Shown in pieces: positions 35,784 to 45,815 of a DNA stretch of 64,000 bases (position 1 is its first letter; every line of letters starts with the position of its first letter). The DNA is taken from contig NZ_JAEPJQ010000001.1 of the NCBI RefSeq assembly GCF_016827605.1, positions 1,054,001 to 1,118,000 on the forward strand, in the 5' to 3' direction. The DNA comes from Hyunsoonleella ulvae (GTDB lineage Bacteria > Bacteroidota > Bacteroidia > Flavobacteriales > Flavobacteriaceae). Below the pieces are notes generated by a model. The model saw only the letters and a program-made list of their open reading frames with translations. It was not told where the DNA came from and ran no database searches. The position numbers and the translations under genes are program-made.

Positions 35784-36695
35784 ATGTTATACGTAAATAA
35801 CCTTTCTTTTAAATACAAAAAAGAGTTTGTTTTAAAGCAAATTTCTTTTGAAGCAAAGCAAGGAGAACATATTGCTATTATTGGCGAAAGCGGTTCTGGA
35901 AAAAGTACGCTTTTAAAACTGCTATATGGAGAATTAGATGTTGATGAAGGGCAGATATTTTGGAAAGATCAAGAAATTTTAGGGCCTAAACATAACCTAG
36001 TCATTGGTTATAGTTTTATGAAGTATGTGGCACAAGAATTCGATTTGATGCCCTACATATCAGTTGAAGAAAACATAGCAAAACACTTATCTCGATTTTT
36101 TCCTGAAGAAACACAACAACGGGTAGACGAACTTATTAAAGTAGTAGAGCTAGAAGCTTTTGCAAAAACAAAAGTGAAGTCTTTAAGTGGTGGACAAAAG
36201 CAACGTGTAGCGCTAGCTAGGGCTTTAGCAAAACAGCCTGAGATATTTTTATTAGATGAACCATTTAGCCACATAGATAATTTTAAAAAACAAAGCTTAA
36301 GGCGTAGTGTTTTTAAATATTTAAAAGACAAAAACATTACATGTATAGTAGCTACTCACGATAAAGAAGATGTACTTGGTTTTGCTGATAGAATGCTCGT
36401 GCTACATGATAACACTTTTGTAGCAAATGCAACACCTAAAACACTTTTTGAGAATCCAGAATTGCCTTTAATTGCAGCCTTTTTTGGGGAGTTTAACATG
36501 ATTAATGAAAATATTTACTATGCGTATCAATTAAAAGTGGTACCTCAATCAGACTTAAAAGCAACCGTTAATCATTCTTATTTCAAAGGGCATTATTATT
36601 TAATTGAAGCTGATTTAAATGGCAATACTATTTTTTTTGAAAACAATATACCTCTAAAGTATAACGAGATTGTTTATCTAAAAATCGATAAATAA
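35784..36695 (+). CDS. ABC transporter ATP-binding protein (PotA/FbpC-like), no permease nearby
   Basis: The protein has 303 residues. Walker A is GESGSGKST (34-42), the signature is LSGGQKQRV (near 134-142), Walker B is IFLLDEPFS, and the switch His lies in VATHDKED. Residues about 225-303 form an extra C-terminal domain of TOBE-like length, as in importers of the PotA/FbpC type. No permease or binding-protein gene adjoins it: upstream is a peptidase gene and downstream a convergent MMPL gene, 3 bp away. The substrate is unknown; partners may be elsewhere. Confidence 0.85.
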   Translation: MLYVNNLSFKYKKEFVLKQISFEAKQGEHIAIIGESGSGKSTLLKLLYGELDVDEGQIFWKDQEILGPKHNLVIGYSFMKYVAQEFDLMPYISVEENIAKHLSRFFPEETQQRVDELIKVVELEAFAKTKVKSLSGGQKQRVALARALAKQPEIFLLDEPFSHIDNFKKQSLRRSVFKYLKDKNITCIVATHDKEDVLGFADRMLVLHDNTFVANATPKTLFENPELPLIAAFFGEFNMINENIYYAYQLKVVPQSDLKATVNHSYFKGHYYLIEADLNGNTIFFENNIPLKYNEIVYLKIDK

Positions 36696-36698
36696 CCA

Positions 36699-38951
36699 TC
36701 AACGATCAAACTTCTTTAATAAAGCTGGTAAATAAAAAATATCAGTAATTAAAGCTATCGCTACGGTAATAGCACACAACGCACCAAAATCACTTACTGA
36801 TGGCGTAGCACTCGAAGCTATGATTAAAAATCCACCAACTAAAGCAATTGTTGTAGATAATAAGGCGTTGCCAGTATAACGCATTGCATTATTCATACGC
36901 TCTTCTGCAGTTCCCTGTATCCTTTTACTTTTTCTATACTTGTGTACTAAATGAATGGTGTCGTCCATAGCTATTCCTAGCATAATAGGCGTAATCATGG
37001 CTGTAGAAACATCTAAAGGAATATCAAATAAACTCATAAAAATAGCTAAAATGGCTAGCGGTAAAACATTTGGAATTAAAACTAAAATGGTAGTTTTAAA
37101 ACTTCTTATAAAAAACCATAAACATAAAAAGGCCACAAAAAATGCCGCAAAAAACGACTTGAACTGCGTTTCTAAAATAAATTTATTAAGTTGTGAAAAT
37201 ACCACAGCAAACCCATTAATTTTTAAACTATACACGCGTGTATCAAATGTAGCTTTAAACGCATCTTCAATATCTATCAATAATTGTTCTAGCTGAGATG
37301 TTTTTATATCCCTAAGGCTAATTGTAATTCCTGCCGAACTCAAATCGTCTGCAAATAGTTTAAAAAAACTATTATCTGTATTCTCAACTGAGGCTAAAGT
37401 ATTCCTTATGCTTTCCTCTGAAATATTAGATTGAAATAAAACAGGGGTTCTTTTCTCTAAAAACGCCTTAATATCAACAATAGACACTGGTGCTGTAATG
37501 ATTGGATTTCCTTCTAATTTATTTTGAAAATCTTCCAAGCCTTTCATGGCTTCCTTATTCAATATACTACTACCATCCACCATGGCAATATCTAATTGTA
37601 ACCTAGAACTGCTGTGAAGTTGCGCTTCCACAATTCTTAAATCCTGTTTAGCTTTTCCTTCTGCTAAAAGATCCAAAGAATCGGTATCTATCTTAACTTG
37701 GAAAACAGAGTACAATCCGTACACTAATACTATGGTAAATACAACAATAATAGTTGTTTTATATTGTGAAGTAACACGGTTTATCCAATGAATAAAGCGA
37801 GTTTGACTAAAGCTTTTAAAAGATAGGATGGGCTTCGCTGCTTTAAAATCCAGATGCATAAAACTAAACCCAATAATTGTGATAATATATACTAACAAAA
37901 AACTCAATATTAACCCAATACAGGTAAATACGCCCATATTTTTAAATGCGGGTAATGGTGATAGATACAAGGCAAAATAGCCTACAAACGTGGTAAGCGT
38001 TGTATAAAAACACGGTGTTATACTTTTACGCACTGCTAATGCTAAAAGTTCTACTTTACCTAGTGTTTTATTTGTAAGTCCTTCTTTGTGGTATATGTTT
38101 ATAATATGCACTGCATCGCTTACGCTGTACACCATTAAAATAGTTGGAATAAGCATGGATATCATATTCAACGTATAGCCAAGCGATGTAATAATACCAA
38201 ACAACAACGATACTGGCACTGCCACAGAGAGTAGGGAAATAATTAAATACCTTTTGTTAGGGAGTAAAAACAGTAGCATTATGGTAATGACTAAAACCGT
38301 TAAAACACCAAACCATAAACTTTCTTTGTATATGCCCTTACTGTAGGCTTCGTTTAACACTGGTGGGCCTGTTAAATAATAGTCGTTGTAATAACTTTCA
38401 ATAGCGCTTCTTATTTCTCCAGCAATAATTTCTCTTTTTTCCTCAATTTGTGGCGTTGGGTTTAATTGAATGTAAAAAAATTGATGCTTAAAATCCTTAG
38501 ACAGTAATTGAGTACTTATGTTAGGTAATTTGGATAGTAGATTTTTCAATCCCTTTTCACTACGCTGTGTATTGTACAAATCGTCAAAAACAATTGCGCC
38601 ATTGTTATAAATAGGATATTTTGCTTTTGCTAAACTAAACGATGTTTTTACAAAAGACAGTGCTTCTATACGCTCATGCAATTGTAAAAGTGTTTGTCGT
38701 TCTGCTTTACCAATTGCATTTTCAACAGGAAACATGGCAATAAAAATCTCATCAGAACCAAACTCTTCTTGAAAATCTATATACGCTTTATAGCTTGGAT
38801 CATCTTCTAAAAACCAAATAGACAAAGAATTGTCTATATTCAATTTATTGGCAGTTTGGTAGCCAGCAATCCCCATTAATACGGCTAATAGCACTATAAT
38901 TGCTAGCCTAAATTTTATAATGGTTTTTATGATATTCTGTAACCGTTTCAC
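36699..38951 (-). CDS. MMPL/RND superfamily membrane exporter
   Basis: The 750-residue protein has a repeated RND topology. A TM helix near the N-terminus (IVLLAVLMGIAGYQTA) leads to a large periplasmic loop (IDNSLSIWFLEDDPSYKAY). Groups of TM helices follow at about 200-370 (LWFGVLTVLVITIMLLFLLP; MLIPTILMVYSVSDAVHII) and 590-740 (TAMITPIMLGIAMDDTIHLVH). The conserved Asp pairs in the TM segments (SDAVH, DDTIH) mark the proton relay. Members export lipids, hopanoids or drugs. The specific substrate is unknown. Confidence 0.88.
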   Translation of the reverse strand: MKRLQNIIKTIIKFRLAIIVLLAVLMGIAGYQTANKLNIDNSLSIWFLEDDPSYKAYIDFQEEFGSDEIFIAMFPVENAIGKAERQTLLQLHERIEALSFVKTSFSLAKAKYPIYNNGAIVFDDLYNTQRSEKGLKNLLSKLPNISTQLLSKDFKHQFFYIQLNPTPQIEEKREIIAGEIRSAIESYYNDYYLTGPPVLNEAYSKGIYKESLWFGVLTVLVITIMLLFLLPNKRYLIISLLSVAVPVSLLFGIITSLGYTLNMISMLIPTILMVYSVSDAVHIINIYHKEGLTNKTLGKVELLALAVRKSITPCFYTTLTTFVGYFALYLSPLPAFKNMGVFTCIGLILSFLLVYIITIIGFSFMHLDFKAAKPILSFKSFSQTRFIHWINRVTSQYKTTIIVVFTIVLVYGLYSVFQVKIDTDSLDLLAEGKAKQDLRIVEAQLHSSSRLQLDIAMVDGSSILNKEAMKGLEDFQNKLEGNPIITAPVSIVDIKAFLEKRTPVLFQSNISEESIRNTLASVENTDNSFFKLFADDLSSAGITISLRDIKTSQLEQLLIDIEDAFKATFDTRVYSLKINGFAVVFSQLNKFILETQFKSFFAAFFVAFLCLWFFIRSFKTTILVLIPNVLPLAILAIFMSLFDIPLDVSTAMITPIMLGIAMDDTIHLVHKYRKSKRIQGTAEERMNNAMRYTGNALLSTTIALVGGFLIIASSATPSVSDFGALCAITVAIALITDIFYLPALLKKFDR

Positions 38952-38982
38952 TGTTGTAATAACATAAAATTCTAAGTAAGTA

Positions 38983-39432
38983 TTATTCTATCTTAACTAT
39001 TGTAAAGGTAAGGCTTCTAAATGTTACCTGTTCCCCAACTTTTTTAGACAATAGTAATTTTGCTATAGGTGTAGACGGAGAAATAGCATAAAACTTATCA
39101 TTATTATAGTTTATTTCTCCAGCACTTATCGCTATAAAATAATTAAGCGTTGTAGTGTATACCAAACATCCTAAACTTATAGTTTCTGAATTTTTTTCGA
39201 TATTAATTTTAGAAAGGGTTTCCTTTACTTTTTGAATTTCAGCCAGTTGCTTTCCTGCTTTTTCTCGTTCTAATTGAAGCATTGCTCTACCTGTTTCATG
39301 CTTATCTCCAGCAGAACTTTTAGTTTCTGACAGTAATGAATTTTGAATTTCAGAAATTGTATGCTGTATTGCTTCTAAACGCTTATTTAGAAAATCTTCG
39401 CATTGTTTATACAGTTGTTGTTTTATAGTCAT
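38983..39432 (-). CDS. GreA/GreB-like protein
   Basis: This 149-residue protein has an N-terminal coiled coil (LYKQCEDFLNKRLEAIQHTI, then ETKSSAGDKHETGRAMLQLE). The C-terminal domain resembles the GreA/GreB end (YAISPSTPIAKLLLSKKVGE, then VTF). Gre factors insert into the RNA polymerase channel to rescue stalled complexes. I recall that flavobacterial proteins like this one are sometimes wrongly labelled 3-oxoacyl-ACP synthase. The acidic tip that is essential in true Gre factors is not obvious here, so a regulatory Gre-like role is also possible. It is 42 bp downstream of the FAD oxidase gene. Confidence 0.65.
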   Translation of the reverse strand: MTIKQQLYKQCEDFLNKRLEAIQHTISEIQNSLLSETKSSAGDKHETGRAMLQLEREKAGKQLAEIQKVKETLSKINIEKNSETISLGCLVYTTTLNYFIAISAGEINYNNDKFYAISPSTPIAKLLLSKKVGEQVTFRSLTFTIVKIE

Positions 39433-39474
39433 TTAAAAAAGAGATTGTTACCTTCGCATTAATGGCAAAAGTAG

Positions 39475-40587
39475 TTATATCAAATCTGCTAATTCCTTTC
39501 CAACTAAGCTACCAATTGCTACACCCATTCCTCCTAAACGCACTCCACAATATACATTATTTGATACTTGTTTTACAATTGCTTTTTTCTGTTTACCAAC
39601 ACCCATAATACCACTCCAACAGTGCTCAATTTCAAAAGAATAATTTGGTAGTATAATAGTTTTTAAAAGTGACTCTAATGTATTTTGAATGATTTTGGTT
39701 TCTCCAAATTTTGAAGTTTCTTCAGTTTTAAAATCTAGATGTCTACCTCCACCAAATAAAATTCTGTTGTCAACATTTCTAAAATAATAGTAACCTCTAT
39801 CTAAGTGAAATGTCCCTTTAATACGAAGGTTTTTAATAGGTTTTGTAATCAATACTTGAGCACGAGCAGGTGTGACGCCTTCATTTAAAAGTTGAGAAGC
39901 AAAACCATTAGTAGCTATTACTAGTTTAGATGCTGAAAACTCAAAATGACGGGTTTTAATTATCACTGAATTTATATCTTCTGAAAAATCTTCAACAGTT
40001 ACGGTATTTAAAATCTTAATACTTTTTGCTTGCACTAATTCAAGCAATGCTTCCATCATGCATCCAGTATCAATTTGTCCTTCAAACTGGTTAAATATAT
40101 AATCTTCTTGAATAGCTTTAAACTTGAAAATATTATCTTTTAAGCTAAAGACATCATCTTTAAAAATTGGTTTTAGTAAAGCATTAATCTGTCTTTTTTG
40201 CGCTTTACAATGGTTAAATAATTCTTCATCTTTTTTTAAAAAGAGCTCATACCCACCTAATTGTTGAAACTTTAGTTGTTTATCTCCAATTACTGTCCTT
40301 AATAATTTTAAACCCTCTACGCGTTGTTTTACTAGCTGAAATATTTCTTCTTGTGTATGGGATTTTAAATCGTCTAATATTTCGCTTAAGCTACCAAAAC
40401 ATGCAAATCCTGCATTCTTGGTACTTGCGCCTTGTGGTAATGTGCCGCGCTCTAAAATGATGATTTTTGCTTTTGGATAACGTTCTCTTAATTGTAAAGC
40501 ACAATTAAGCCCTACAATACCGCTGCCAACAATACAAAAGTCTACGCTAGATAGCCATGTTTTTATTTCCCAATAGGAGAGTTGCAT
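39475..40587 (-). CDS. FAD-dependent oxidoreductase (DAO family)
   Basis: The protein has 370 residues with an N-terminal FAD-binding motif VGSGIVGLNCALQLRERYP (about 20-38) and a GASTKNAGFA segment, where such enzymes position the flavin. The late region has SFEIEHCWSGIMGVGKQK and the terminal CGVRLGGMGVAIG, which closes the FAD site. Members oxidise amino acids, sarcosine or glycine-type substrates. The true substrate is unknown. Likely cytoplasmic, since no signal peptide is visible. Confidence 0.85.
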   Translation of the reverse strand: MQLSYWEIKTWLSSVDFCIVGSGIVGLNCALQLRERYPKAKIIILERGTLPQGASTKNAGFACFGSLSEILDDLKSHTQEEIFQLVKQRVEGLKLLRTVIGDKQLKFQQLGGYELFLKKDEELFNHCKAQKRQINALLKPIFKDDVFSLKDNIFKFKAIQEDYIFNQFEGQIDTGCMMEALLELVQAKSIKILNTVTVEDFSEDINSVIIKTRHFEFSASKLVIATNGFASQLLNEGVTPARAQVLITKPIKNLRIKGTFHLDRGYYYFRNVDNRILFGGGRHLDFKTEETSKFGETKIIQNTLESLLKTIILPNYSFEIEHCWSGIMGVGKQKKAIVKQVSNNVYCGVRLGGMGVAIGSLVGKELADLI

Positions 40588-40720
40588 AAGTGCTAAGTTA
40601 CTGCTTTATGTTTATGTAACATGATTTAGATTTGGGGGTAAAATGTCTTTATTTCGCTAAATACTTACGAAATATTTAAAATAAAAATCAATGGGTAAAG
40701 TAAACCTTAGGTTACTATAT

Positions 40721-40753
40721 AAAAAAACTCCGAAATTAATTTCGGAGTTTTTT
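40721..40753 (-). terminator. Terminator of the accB-accC transcript
   Basis: ACTCCGAAATT and AATTTCGGAGT form a perfect 11-bp stem flanked by A-runs and T-runs, just after the accC stop. Confidence 0.85.
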
Positions 40754-40755
40754 AG

Positions 40756-42099
40756 TTATGCTTTTGGCATTTCAAAGTCTTCCATAAACTTTGTTGTATA
40801 ATTACCAGCTATATAATCTGGATGGTCCATAAGTGCTCTATGGAATGGTATTGTGGTTTTGATGCCTTCAATAACAAACTCATCTAAGGCACGCTTCATT
40901 TTATTTATAGCCTCTTCTCTAGTTTGCGCAGTTGTAATCAACTTTGCTATCATAGAATCGTAATTTGGCGGAATAGTATAGCCTGCGTACACATGGGTAT
41001 CTAAACGCACACCATGTCCTCCTGGAGCATGTAGCGTAGTTATTCTTCCTGGAGAAGGTCTAAACCCGTTATAAGGATCTTCTGCGTTTATTCGGCATTC
41101 TATAGAATGTAATTTTGGGTCGTAATTTTTACCTGAAATTGGCACACCTGCAGCTACTAAAATTTGTTCTCTAATCAAATCAAAATCAATAACTTGCTCT
41201 GTAATTGGGTGCTCTACTTGAATACGGGTATTCATTTCCATGAAGTAGAAATTACGGTGTTTGTCTACCAAAAATTCTACTGTCCCTGCACCTTCGTAGT
41301 TAATATACTCAGCAGCTTTTACTGCAGCGTCTCCCATTTTTTTACGCAATTGGGGAGTCATAAATGGAGATGGTACTTCTTCAGTTAATTTTTGGTGGCG
41401 ACGCTGTACTGAACAATCCCTTTCAGATAAATGACAGGCTTTTCCACGAGAATCTCCTACAATTTGTATTTCGATATGTCTTGGCTCTTCTATGAGTTTT
41501 TCCATGTACATATCATCGTTGCCAAAAGCAGCCTTACTTTCTTGTCTTGCAGAGTCCCATGCATCTTTAAGGTCTTCTTTTTTGAACACACCTCGCATAC
41601 CTTTACCTCCACCACCAGCAGAAGCCTTTAACATTACGGGGTAGCCTACCTCTTCGGCTAATTTTTCGCACTCCTTATAAGATTCGATAACACCCTCACT
41701 TCCTGGCACACAAGGTACACCAGCAGCCTTCATGGTAGCTTTAGCATTGGCTTTATCTCCCATCTTATCAATCATTTCAGCCGAAGCCCCAATGAATTTG
41801 ATACCGTGTTCTTCACAAATCTGGGAGAACTTCGCATTTTCTGATAAGAAACCGTATCCTGGATGGATAGCATCTGCATTTGTAATTTCAGCAGCAGAAA
41901 TAACGTTGGACATCTTTAAATACGAATCTGTACTTGCTGGAGGGCCAATACAAACGGCTTCGTCTGCAAATTTTACATGCAAACTATCCGCATCTGCTGT
42001 TGAATATACCGCAACGGTTTTTATTCCCATCTCTTTACAGGTTCTAATAACGCGAAGCGCAATTTCCCCTCTATTGGCAATCAATATTTTTTTAAACAT
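40756..42099 (-). CDS. accC: Acetyl-CoA carboxylase, biotin carboxylase subunit
   Basis: The enzyme is 447 residues from the ATG at 42099 ([20 protein letters not shown]). A longer frame from 42144 would add 15 residues encoded by a repeat, which I reject. Biotin carboxylase features are present: the glycine-rich loop [13 protein letters not shown], the catalytic [15 protein letters not shown], and RPSPGRI. It carboxylates biotin on AccB using bicarbonate and ATP, the first step of fatty-acid synthesis. A repeat occupies the 86 bp between accB and accC. Confidence 0.96.
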   Translation of the reverse strand: MFKKILIANRGEIALRVIRTCKEMGIKTVAVYSTADADSLHVKFADEAVCIGPPASTDSYLKMSNVISAAEITNADAIHPGYGFLSENAKFSQICEEHGIKFIGASAEMIDKMGDKANAKATMKAAGVPCVPGSEGVIESYKECEKLAEEVGYPVMLKASAGGGGKGMRGVFKKEDLKDAWDSARQESKAAFGNDDMYMEKLIEEPRHIEIQIVGDSRGKACHLSERDCSVQRRHQKLTEEVPSPFMTPQLRKKMGDAAVKAAEYINYEGAGTVEFLVDKHRNFYFMEMNTRIQVEHPITEQVIDFDLIREQILVAAGVPISGKNYDPKLHSIECRINAEDPYNGFRPSPGRITTLHAPGGHGVRLDTHVYAGYTIPPNYDSMIAKLITTAQTREEAINKMKRALDEFVIEGIKTTIPFHRALMDHPDYIAGNYTTKFMEDFEMPKA

Positions 42100-42111
42100 A
42101 ACGTCTTGAAT

Positions 42112-42176
42112 TAAAAATCTCAAATTCCAATCGCCAAATTCCAAATATTGGATTTTGAGATTTGTATATTGGAATT
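42112..42176. repeat. AT-rich inverted repeat between accB and accC
   Basis: ATCTCAAATTCCAAT (42117-42131) and ATTGGATTTTGAGAT (about 42148-42162) are inverted with one mismatch. AAATTCCAA recurs between them and TTGGAATTT follows. It resembles a flavobacterial REP type. It encodes the spurious N-terminal extension of accC. Confidence 0.6.
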
Positions 42177-42185
42177 TTTAATAGG

Positions 42186-42680
42186 TTATGATGGATCTAC
42201 TAAGAATAGTGGTTGGTCGAATTCTACTGGAGAAGCATCATCCACTAAAATTTTCACTACTTTTCCTGAAACTTCCGATTCTATTTCATTGAAAAGCTTC
42301 ATAGCTTCAATGATACAAAGTACATCTCCTTCTGCAATAGTTTGTCCCACCTCAACAAATAAAGGCTTATCTGGAGATGGTTTTCTGTAGAATGTTCCTA
42401 TAATAGGAGATTTTATTGTAATATATTTTGACGTATCATCTGCAGCGGCTTGCGCCTCTTGTTTTGCAGGTGCTGCGGCGGCTGGAGCAGGAGTTTCTGC
42501 AACAGGTGCTGGTGCTTGCGCTATTTGCGGAGCAGCAACAGGTGCGTATTGTACTGTTGGAGTATCGTTATCTGATCCTGTTTTGATGGTGATTTTTACA
42601 TCATCCATTTCTAATTTAACCTCGCTTGCTCCAGATTTAGCAACAAACTTGATTAAGTTTTGAATCTCTTTTAAATCCAT
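42186..42680 (-). CDS. accB: Acetyl-CoA carboxylase biotin carboxyl carrier protein
   Basis: This 164-residue protein has an N-terminal dimerisation helix region. A Pro/Ala-rich flexible linker spans about 45-82. The biotinyl domain carries the attachment site EAMKLF with biotin on K128. It carries carboxybiotin between AccC and the carboxyltransferase. It lies 30 bp downstream of fabH and 86 bp upstream of accC, in the family's usual order. Confidence 0.96.
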   Translation of the reverse strand: MDLKEIQNLIKFVAKSGASEVKLEMDDVKITIKTGSDNDTPTVQYAPVAAPQIAQAPAPVAETPAPAAAAPAKQEAQAAADDTSKYITIKSPIIGTFYRKPSPDKPLFVEVGQTIAEGDVLCIIEAMKLFNEIESEVSGKVVKILVDDASPVEFDQPLFLVDPS

Positions 42681-42710
42681 AATTCAGCTATTGGTTTTAA
42701 TGATTAGTTT

Positions 42711-43706
42711 TTAAGAGTTATAGGCCCATTTTAAATAAATGGCTCCCCAATTGAATCCGCCGCCAAATGCAGCAAATATGATATTATCGCCTTTTTTAAG
42801 TTGCGATTCGTAATCGTTAAGCAATAATGGTAATGTAGCAGAGGTTGTGTTTCCATATTTATGGATATTTATCATCACCTTTTCTTCTGCTAAGTCTATA
42901 CGTTGGGCTGTGGCATCAATAATTCTTTTATTGGCTTGGTGCGCTGCTAGCCAATCTACAGAATCTTTATCTAGATTATTTCGTTCTAAAACTTTAACTG
43001 TAGCATCTGCCATGTTAAATACGGCATTTTTAAATACTGTTCTTCCTTCTTGAAATGCGTAATGTTTGCCTTCATCTAGTGCTTCATGTGTTAACGCATG
43101 TGCTGAACCGCCATAAGTGGCCTGCAAAAACTCACGTCCTGTTCCATCACTTCTTAAATATTCATCTTTAAGTCCTAGATCCTCTTGGGTTGGCTCAAAT
43201 AAAACTGCACCTGCCCCGTCTCCAAAAATAATACATGTGGCCCTATCCTTGTAGTTGATGAGTGAAGACATTTTATCAGCACCTATTAAAAGTACATTTT
43301 TGTAACGTCCAGACTCAATGTAGGATGCTGCAACAGACATGCCGTAAAGAAAACTAGAGCATGCTGCGTCCATATCAAAAGAAAACGCATTAGTTGCCCC
43401 AATTTTAGCAGCTGTGTAAGCGGCAGTAGAAGCGGCTTTCATATCTGGTGTAGCCGTGGCTACTATTACCAACTCTAGGTCTTTTGGGTCTATCCCTTTT
43501 TTATCTATAAGATTCTGTGCTGCTTTAATAGCTAGGTAAGAAGTCCCTTTACCTTCTTCTTTTAAAATACGGCGTTCTTTAATTCCAGTACGTGTGGTTA
43601 TCCATTCATCATTAGTATCAACCATGGTTTCAAGAATTTGATTGGTTAATACATACTCTGGAACATAAGCTCCAACCGCGGTAATTGCTGCTGAGATTTT
43701 ACTCAT
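42711..43706 (-). CDS. fabH: 3-oxoacyl-ACP synthase III (KAS III)
   Basis: The 331-residue thiolase-fold enzyme has catalytic C116 in DAACSSFLYG, His in AAHQANKRI (near 256) and Asn in YGNTTSAT (near 286). It condenses acetyl-CoA with malonyl-ACP to start each fatty-acid chain. It lies between rpmF and accB, the classic fatty-acid synthesis order. A terminator (43842-43865) after rpmF means fabH likely has its own promoter, in 43707-43841. Confidence 0.96.
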   Translation of the reverse strand: MSKISAAITAVGAYVPEYVLTNQILETMVDTNDEWITTRTGIKERRILKEEGKGTSYLAIKAAQNLIDKKGIDPKDLELVIVATATPDMKAASTAAYTAAKIGATNAFSFDMDAACSSFLYGMSVAASYIESGRYKNVLLIGADKMSSLINYKDRATCIIFGDGAGAVLFEPTQEDLGLKDEYLRSDGTGREFLQATYGGSAHALTHEALDEGKHYAFQEGRTVFKNAVFNMADATVKVLERNNLDKDSVDWLAAHQANKRIIDATAQRIDLAEEKVMINIHKYGNTTSATLPLLLNDYESQLKKGDNIIFAAFGGGFNWGAIYLKWAYNS

Positions 43707-43841
43707 ACGTTTTAATAAATTTGAACGAAAAACGCTCTAAATACATCCAAATCCTCTAATTTTTGACGAAAAATAGGGAATTTTGAATTATTTTGATGCA
43801 AATTAAAGCTTTTTTACCTTTTAGAAATACATATCATAAAA

Positions 43842-43865
43842 AAAACGCCCACAAGTGAGCGTTTT
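43842..43865 (-). terminator. Terminator after rpmF
   Basis: AAAACGCCCAC (43842-43852) pairs with GTGAGCGTTTT (43855-43865) around AA with one mismatch. It lies 20 bp after the rpmF stop. Confidence 0.7.
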
Positions 43866-43885
43866 AATATATGCATACATAGCAT

Positions 43886-44086
43886 TTATGCTACGTTTTC
43901 TTCTTCAGTATTATCAATTAACACTTGACCTCTATAATATAATTTACCTTCGTGCCAATGTGCTCTATGGTATAAATGAGCTTCTCCTGTAGTAGGGCAT
44001 GTAGCAATCTGTGGCGCAGTTGCTTTATAATGTGTTCTTCTTTTATCTCTTCTAGTTTTAGAGATTTTTCTTTTAGGATGTGCCAT
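43886..44086 (-). CDS. rpmF: 50S ribosomal protein L32
   Basis: This 66-residue protein begins [20 protein letters not shown] and keeps one Cys (TCPTTGEAH) where zinc-type L32 proteins have more. It is a large-subunit ribosomal protein. It lies 7 bp after yceD, as in most bacteria. The acidic tail (DNTEEENVA) extends the usual sequence slightly. Confidence 0.97.
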   Translation of the reverse strand: MAHPKRKISKTRRDKRRTHYKATAPQIATCPTTGEAHLYHRAHWHEGKLYYRGQVLIDNTEEENVA

Positions 44087-44093
44087 TTTCTAT

Positions 44094-44630
44094 TTATTTA
44101 TCCGTTAATAGTTTTTTTAATGTATTCCAACGTGGATCAATATCCTTGTTTGCCTCTTCTTTTGTTTCTTTTGGACTTAACTCTTCGAGTTTATCAAGTA
44201 TTTCAGAACTTAATGTACCATCTTCCACTCCTGGATGAATGCGTTTTGCTGGTACTGCCAAAACAATAAGTTCGTAAATATATTGCTGAATATTAATTTC
44301 GTACTCGCCATGTGGCAAGATTAAAATATCAATATTTTCATCATTGTATTCTTGACCAAACTTTACTACCAAATCAAAACTATTTTCAATATTTTGGTTG
44401 TAAGGCTCATTGGTCACATCACAATTAATATTTACGTATCCAGAAATTTCAAAATGTAGTTCTAGTAATGTTGATTTTTTGTTTAAAGAAACATCAACAT
44501 TTACCTTTACTTCATTAAAATCTTCATACTCAAAATAATCAAAGAACGTTTGGTCTATTTTGTACTCAAAATCGTGATTTCCAACCTTTAACCCAATAAA
44601 TGGGATGATATATTCTTTCATTGGCTTCAT
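44094..44630 (-). CDS. yceD: DUF177/YceD family protein
   Basis: The protein is 178 residues from the ATG at 44630; another ATG at 44621 is possible. It has the YceD strand pattern with the central INCDVTNEPYNQ segment and a DIDPRWNTLKKLL end. YceD proteins precede rpmF in most genomes and are tied to 23S rRNA or L32 handling. The length is within range. Confidence 0.9.
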   Translation of the reverse strand: MKPMKEYIIPFIGLKVGNHDFEYKIDQTFFDYFEYEDFNEVKVNVDVSLNKKSTLLELHFEISGYVNINCDVTNEPYNQNIENSFDLVVKFGQEYNDENIDILILPHGEYEINIQQYIYELIVLAVPAKRIHPGVEDGTLSSEILDKLEELSPKETKEEANKDIDPRWNTLKKLLTDK

Positions 44631-44693
44631 TATCACATCTATTTTGAGCCTGCAAATATATAAATTTTTTAGCTTAAGCCAACTTGGAAAATA

Positions 44694-45752
44694 TTATTTT
44701 TTTACTCCAGCTTTTCTTGGTTGCTTTTTTAAGGGGTTTGCCGTAAGTTCCTCAAAATCACGTCGGTTTCTAAAAATTTTAATTCCAGTAAATAACGCTT
44801 CCTTAAATGAGCCTTCATCAGCAATACCTTTACCAGCAATTTCGTAAGCCGTACCGTGGTCTGGAGATGTTCTTACACGCGTTAAACCTGCTGTAAAATT
44901 AACGCCTTGCCCAAATGATAGTGTTTTAAAAGGAATTAGCCCTTGGTCATGATATGACGCTATAATAGCGTCAAAATTTTTGTAGTTATTAGTCCCAAAA
45001 AAACTATCTGCAGCATATGGGCCATAGACTAATTTACCTGCTTCCTTAATTTTTTTCAAAGTTGGTCGCATAACAGTATCATCTTCATTGCCAATAACAC
45101 CATTATCACCCGTATGAGGATTGATACCCAAAACCGCAATCTTAGGCTTTATGATATTGAAGTCCTTTTTCAAGGTTTCATAAACGGTATTGATTTTATC
45201 TGTAATAAGCTCTTCTGAAATATGATTTGATACATCTTTTACAGGGACATGGTCGGTTAGCAGTCCTACTTTTAAGGTATCGGTTACCATAAACATTAAA
45301 CTTTTCCCTCCTAATTCTTTTGCGAGATAATCAGTATGTCCAGGAAATGTAAACGCCTCTGATTGTATATTATGTTTGTTTATGGGAGCTGTTACTAGAA
45401 TATCTATCTGCTCTTGTTTTAAAGCTTTAGTGGCTCTTTCCAGAGATTTTAATGCGTACTCTCCTATTTTGGTTTCTTCTTGCCCAAAATTAATTGTTAC
45501 TGGTTCCTTCCAGCAATTTAATACATTTACTTTACCCCGACTTATGTTGTTAATATCATGAACACTATTAAAATCTATGGATGAGTTGAAATGTTTTTTA
45601 AAAAATTGCATCACTTTAACCGATGCAAAAATTACAGGCGTACAAAGCTCAAGAATTCTGGAATCCTTAAAGGTTTTTAAAATAATTTCGCCACTTATCC
45701 CATTTAAATCTCCAACCGAAATGCCTACAACGATATTTTCTTCATTCTTCAT
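44694..45752 (-). CDS. pdxA: 4-hydroxythreonine-4-phosphate dehydrogenase
   Basis: The 352-residue enzyme shows the family's opening GISVGDLNGISGEI, the PGHTDYLAKELGG segment with a metal His, GINPHTGDNGVIGNEDD with further metal His/Asp, and YHDQGLIPFKTLSF. It makes the amino-ketone precursor of pyridoxal phosphate. It heads the leftward group yceD-rpmF-fabH. The ribE gene is divergent, 63 bp away. Confidence 0.96.
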   Translation of the reverse strand: MKNEENIVVGISVGDLNGISGEIILKTFKDSRILELCTPVIFASVKVMQFFKKHFNSSIDFNSVHDINNISRGKVNVLNCWKEPVTINFGQEETKIGEYALKSLERATKALKQEQIDILVTAPINKHNIQSEAFTFPGHTDYLAKELGGKSLMFMVTDTLKVGLLTDHVPVKDVSNHISEELITDKINTVYETLKKDFNIIKPKIAVLGINPHTGDNGVIGNEDDTVMRPTLKKIKEAGKLVYGPYAADSFFGTNNYKNFDAIIASYHDQGLIPFKTLSFGQGVNFTAGLTRVRTSPDHGTAYEIAGKGIADEGSFKEALFTGIKIFRNRRDFEELTANPLKKQPRKAGVKK

Positions 45753-45773
45753 TAATACCCTAAATTTTGTTCG

Positions 45774-45781
45774 TAATTTTG
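45774..45781 (+). promoter_or_regulatory. TAnnTTTG -7 box ahead of ribE
   Basis: TAATTTTG lies 34 bp before the ribE ATG in the divergent pdxA/ribE region. No good -33 box was seen. Confidence 0.4.
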
Positions 45782-45815
45782 AGGTGCAAATTTAACCAAA
45801 TAAACACATAATATT

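Noticed and set aside
42100-42144. Extra 15 residues at the start of accC
   Set aside because: They are encoded by an AT-rich repeat and precede the family's own [12 protein letters not shown] start.
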